Positions 61,062-64,000 of a DNA stretch of 64,000 nucleotides are shown in pieces. The notes under the pieces are model-generated. The model saw only the letters and a program-made list of their open reading frames with translations. It searched no databases and was not told where the DNA came from. This stretch comes from DASRJG01 sp964647625 (GTDB lineage: Bacteria > Acidobacteriota > Polarisedimenticolia > Polarisedimenticolales > DASRJG01): positions 51,842 through 115,841 of the forward strand of contig CAZYHZ010000004.1 in the NCBI GenBank assembly GCA_964647625.1. The letters are read 5' to 3'. The first letter of the stretch is position 1; each line of letters begins with the position of its first letter. Position numbers and translations under genes: made by a program.

Positions 61062-63341
61062 CTAGGTGTTCGTTCGGATTCGGTGAAGCCGCTCCTTCAT
61101 GACGACAAGGAACCCCGCAGAATGTGTTCTTTTCAAATACAGCGTACTCTCCTGGTTCCAGTCCACGCGGACCAGTCCGGTTTCAGCCGAAGCAATCATG
61201 AATTTTTCGCGTAGGGTATTCCACAATGAAGCCCACTGTGGCGATGGGGCGTTCCCAGCTGCGATGGCAATTGGGTTTCTGGAGAGTTCGTCGTACCGAG
61301 ACCTAAGGAACACTTCGAGCGTCTGCTTGCCTGTGGGGTTCTTGCTAAGCCGGGCAGGAACTATCGGCTTACCCCATCCTTCTATTTCCGGTTCCTGTGC
61401 GACCGCGTGTGAGAGGTCTCCATCCGCCTCGAGTTCAAACGTGACGACCAACGTGGGCTCGTTCTTTCCAACGAACTGCGCGGCGAGAATGTGGGCCAGG
61501 CGGGCCTCCCGCGACGAGGGCTCCAACTCCGCAAACACCGCTCCGGCGTGCTTGCTCTCACGGTGAAACACCGCGCTGACCGTAGAATGCCAGCCTGACA
61601 CCTCTATTCGCTGGCCCGGAATATTCAAGAGCAATGCATGAGATCCGGCGACATTGTCCCGAGCAGCCGTGACAAATGAAAAAGTAGGCCGAGCTTCGGC
61701 TTCTCCGACGACGTATCCCGGCGGCGGAAACGTGTTCGAAAACTCCTGGATGGTGTCCCGAGCCCACACCGAGTTCCACTGCACCCTACGCGGCCAGGCC
61801 CACGGCCATCCGAGCAATGCCGATGGCGAGCCCGCGAGTGGAGCAGCCAAGATGATTGCGTGATGAGGGCGTTCGCTCGGCTGTCGTTGCTTGTCGGAGA
61901 ATAGTTTCCGTAACGCGCGCATGGTTAGCAGCCCACCAAAGCTATGACCGATCACAACAGTGTCGCATTGCGCCTCCCTAGATACGACCGCGATTTCATC
62001 AGTCAATTCGCTTTCCACGGACGCGAGATCGGCAGCGCCGGACCACGGCAGGTGCTTGTAGCTCAAAACATGAACTCTCGATATCCGAGTATCCCGAAGG
62101 AGCAGAAGAGGTAGCAAGCCCCAAGCCTTTGGGCCTGAACTGAACATTCCATGAACCAGGATGACTTCGCAGCGCGAGGCGACAGACGGGCCGCGGTTTG
62201 GACGACTCAGGACGAGCGACGTTAAGTGCGTACCGAGCTTTTCACGACGTTTCAGTTCGAGAAGGCCTCTCAGTGAGTTCTGCCGATGCCAGTCCCAATC
62301 GACTCCAAAAGCAAGGCGATACAGGACCAAATATGCAAGCAACTGGGCGGCAACCAGTGCCATCGAAAGTGCAACGAGTCCCAAGACGACTCCCAGCAGG
62401 ATGTACCAACTCCCCTGTCGGCTTACAGCGGCGATCGGGCCGCGTACTAGACGTATCAGCGAGCCGCCAATCAACATGATTGTCAGGCCGAATGCGAGCC
62501 TCTGTGCGAGCAGCCTGGCTTTCGTCAGGCCTTCCATCCGGTCACCGACGTCCCGAATCCGGTGTTCGTCATCCGACTGACTGGTCGGTACAAGCGATTT
62601 GGCGAGGATCAGCAATGCCCCGCCCAGGAACAGCTTTAGGAGGATCAGCACTACTTGAAATTTCGGGCGAACCCAATCCGACTGCGCCGCCACATAGAAC
62701 AACTGTGAAATCGCGTAGAAGAAAGACGCCCAACCGAGAACACGAGATCGCAATCCGAATAGATATACACGCGCCAATCGGATGAACAACGCACTCGCTA
62801 CCGACAGGTTCGCTAAGTACGCGGCGCCGACCCACCAAGACGAGTAGTCCACTCCTTCTAGAAGCGGAGTCAAGATGAGTCCCAGGGCCAGAAGCCCCAT
62901 AAGATAAACGCCGCGCTCAGACGAAAAATCGACTACTCGCAGACTTGTTCCGCTAGCGAGCCATTGTGGTTTTGCCGGTCGCGCTGCGTCCCCGGTCTGC
63001 TCGCTGTGTTCGATCATGACAATGGCACGCAGCAAAAGCACGTTTGTCGTGGAACTGAGGGCCATTACGAAAAGGTGATACAGGTACTGTTCCCATGCTG
63101 GACGGTACGGCGATGATTCGATCTCCACCGGGAAATCAATTCGCTGCAGTCCGGCGCGAACTGCATAGTAGATGGACAGGAGTAGCCAGGCTTTTGAGAA
63201 CTCAGTTAGGTGATTTCGAATCTGTCTGCCTGGCTCGTCAGTTCCCAGTGCTCGCGATCGCAGTCCCAGAAAGATAGCGACCAGCAGCGTCGTTACGGCC
63301 GCGACAAACGATCTTCCGGCGTCAGTGGCCAGCGCGTCCAT
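61062..63341 (-). CDS. membrane-anchored alpha/beta hydrolase
   Basis: Protein of 759 residues; ATG at 63341 has GGGGGAGG four bases upstream, so the frame to 63554 is not needed. The first 380 residues contain eight or nine membrane helices (VAAVTTLLVAIFLGL, VYLMGLLALGLILTPLL, WYILLGVVLGLVALSMALVA). Then an alpha/beta-hydrolase domain: EVILVHGMFSSGPKAW (oxyanion HG), nucleophile elbow VVIGHSFGGL with Ser467, and a likely catalytic His in the VSGWHSTVSAVFHRES segment. The last 130 residues are an added alpha/beta domain. A lipase, esterase or PGAP1-like role is possible; the substrate is unknown. Confidence 0.65.
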   Translation of the reverse strand: MDALATDAGRSFVAAVTTLLVAIFLGLRSRALGTDEPGRQIRNHLTEFSKAWLLLSIYYAVRAGLQRIDFPVEIESSPYRPAWEQYLYHLFVMALSSTTNVLLLRAIVMIEHSEQTGDAARPAKPQWLASGTSLRVVDFSSERGVYLMGLLALGLILTPLLEGVDYSSWWVGAAYLANLSVASALFIRLARVYLFGLRSRVLGWASFFYAISQLFYVAAQSDWVRPKFQVVLILLKLFLGGALLILAKSLVPTSQSDDEHRIRDVGDRMEGLTKARLLAQRLAFGLTIMLIGGSLIRLVRGPIAAVSRQGSWYILLGVVLGLVALSMALVAAQLLAYLVLYRLAFGVDWDWHRQNSLRGLLELKRREKLGTHLTSLVLSRPNRGPSVASRCEVILVHGMFSSGPKAWGLLPLLLLRDTRISRVHVLSYKHLPWSGAADLASVESELTDEIAVVSREAQCDTVVIGHSFGGLLTMRALRKLFSDKQRQPSERPHHAIILAAPLAGSPSALLGWPWAWPRRVQWNSVWARDTIQEFSNTFPPPGYVVGEAEARPTFSFVTAARDNVAGSHALLLNIPGQRIEVSGWHSTVSAVFHRESKHAGAVFAELEPSSREARLAHILAAQFVGKNEPTLVVTFELEADGDLSHAVAQEPEIEGWGKPIVPARLSKNPTGKQTLEVFLRSRYDELSRNPIAIAAGNAPSPQWASLWNTLREKFMIASAETGLVRVDWNQESTLYLKRTHSAGFLVVMKERLHRIRTNT

Positions 63342-63708
63342 GAACCTCCCCCTCACACACACATGCCCGGCACCGTCCAGAGTGTGTTGAGTCCGCGGTG
63401 TCGGGCGTAACCGCATATTAGCCGCATATCGCTTTACGCTTGATGGGTGACATGCGGCACACGATCGGCATTTGGACGGCCAGATCCGCGCGGCCAAACG
63501 GCACGTCGTCGGCCCCACCGGCATTCCATCGGCAGTTTTTGGCGGGGAAAACACGTCTCGGGACCGGCCCCTGGAGGCCAGTTTCAGCCCCTACTTGCGT
63601 GGGTTCAACGAGTTACGGCGACGATTCCAACCGGCAGACTAGGGTATGACCGCCTCCGAGAGGCTGAAAACTGCCGCTTAAACGCACCCTCGGAGGCCGT
63701 TCCCGCAC
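63342..63708. other. gene-free stretch before the right-hand repeats
   Basis: No ORF with a ribosome site was found. It contains one copy of a 13-base word (AACCGGCAGACTA at 63629-63641) that returns at 63803-63815, with the next 15 bases also similar. Confidence 0.4.
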
Positions 63709-63786
63709 GATAACTGCACCCTACGGGACGGCTCACGATTGATAACTGCACCCTAAGACCGGAAAAGTCGCGATAACTGCACCCGA
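63709..63786. repeat. three direct repeats of GATAACTGCACCC
   Basis: Copies at 63709, 63741 and 63772, i.e. 32 and 31 bases apart; the first two extend to GATAACTGCACCCTA. Equal spacing near three helical turns looks like multiple transposase- or regulator-binding sites. The pattern recalls the reiterated ends of IS21-family elements, but no istA/istB gene is inside the window. Confidence 0.6.
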
Positions 63787-63812
63787 AATCGAACCGGCCA
63801 GTAACCGGCAGA

Positions 63813-64000
63813 CTACGGGATACGACCCTCGGCACGGAGCTTCCGGACCTGCGCGGACAGGAAGCGCAGGTAGGCGGTCGCCCCGACGCATCCACCAGAT
63901 CCCATGAGCGCGTAGGAGAACGCGAAGTCGTAGTGGTTCACGCCGGTCTTCACGTACCGGTACTTCTTCATCCCGGTCTCTTCGTCTTCATCGAGCACCT
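63813..64000 (-). CDS. 3' end of an unknown gene, possibly terminase-like
   Basis: Open to the window edge; the 5' part is outside. The visible C-terminus reads DEDEETGMKKYRYVKTGVNH, then YDFAFSYALMG and ends LRAEGRIP. The phrase KTGxNHYxxAFSYA is similar to the end of nuclease domains of phage terminase large subunits, from memory only. The stop codon lies in the second copy of the AACCGGCAGACTA word. Confidence 0.35.
   Translation of the reverse strand, partial: VLDEDEETGMKKYRYVKTGVNHYDFAFSYALMGSGGCVGATAYLRFLSAQVRKLRAEGRIP

Overview
The window looks like one scaffold of an uncultured, GC-rich Gram-negative bacterium. It has a TonB-dependent receptor, several predicted outer-membrane beta-barrels, many Sec signal peptides, and an exact 100-N scaffold gap at 13458-13557. 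The receptor architecture and the taste for large secreted mosaic proteins recall Acidobacteriota or Myxococcota-like soil bacteria, but no rRNA or other marker gene is present, so the phylum is a guess. No tRNA, rRNA or CRISPR array was seen.

Layout. 1-9157 (+): end of a TonB-dependent receptor, a DUF4124/retropepsin-like protein, a 1272-residue secreted BNR-repeat protein and a TMTC-type membrane/TPR protein; this block is visibly richer in GC than what follows. 9179-14540 (-): a secreted operon with an M6-like metzincin protease, a protein of the VGIGTTTP type and a PLL-like beta-propeller lectin that is broken by the gap. 14767-20398 (-): a candidate defence cassette with a Cap4/DUF4297-STAND NTPase (Avs-like), an M15-type peptidase, and a DNA/RNA non-specific endonuclease. 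20540-35997 (mostly -): mosaic secreted proteins (collagen plus fibrinogen-like, Dickkopf-like cystine-rich, beta-helix with tail-fibre-like linker, PQQ-propeller plus dockerin-like) and one XRE-TPR regulator on the + strand. 36131-38782 (+): a second GC-rich BNR protein with a P-domain. 38783-41867: a small accessory patch of gene remnants (recombinase-associated HTH, RlaP-type nucleotidyltransferase, IS transposase end) around an intact hicBA module.

41868-49078 (-): a 2347-residue RHS/YD-repeat protein followed by a tiny membrane ORF. 49396-53546 (-): a tight six-gene operon with two paralogous 3-TM proteins, an SH3-like secreted protein, a tyrosinase and two unknowns. 54015-59135 (-): two translationally coupled pairs, a lipoprotein-like protein with a phospholipase C-type phosphoesterase, and an outer-membrane barrel with a lycopene-cyclase-like membrane protein. 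59588-63341: small unknowns and a membrane-anchored alpha/beta hydrolase. The right edge holds reiterated IS21-end-like motifs and the 3' end of a possible terminase-like gene.

The recurrent theme is surface and secreted proteins built from repeat domains. The most interesting candidates for undescribed biology are the Cap4-STAND/M15/nuclease cassette, the tyrosinase operon with twin 3-TM proteins, and a 61-bp intergenic repeat present three times, always in the same orientation upstream of minus-strand transcription units.
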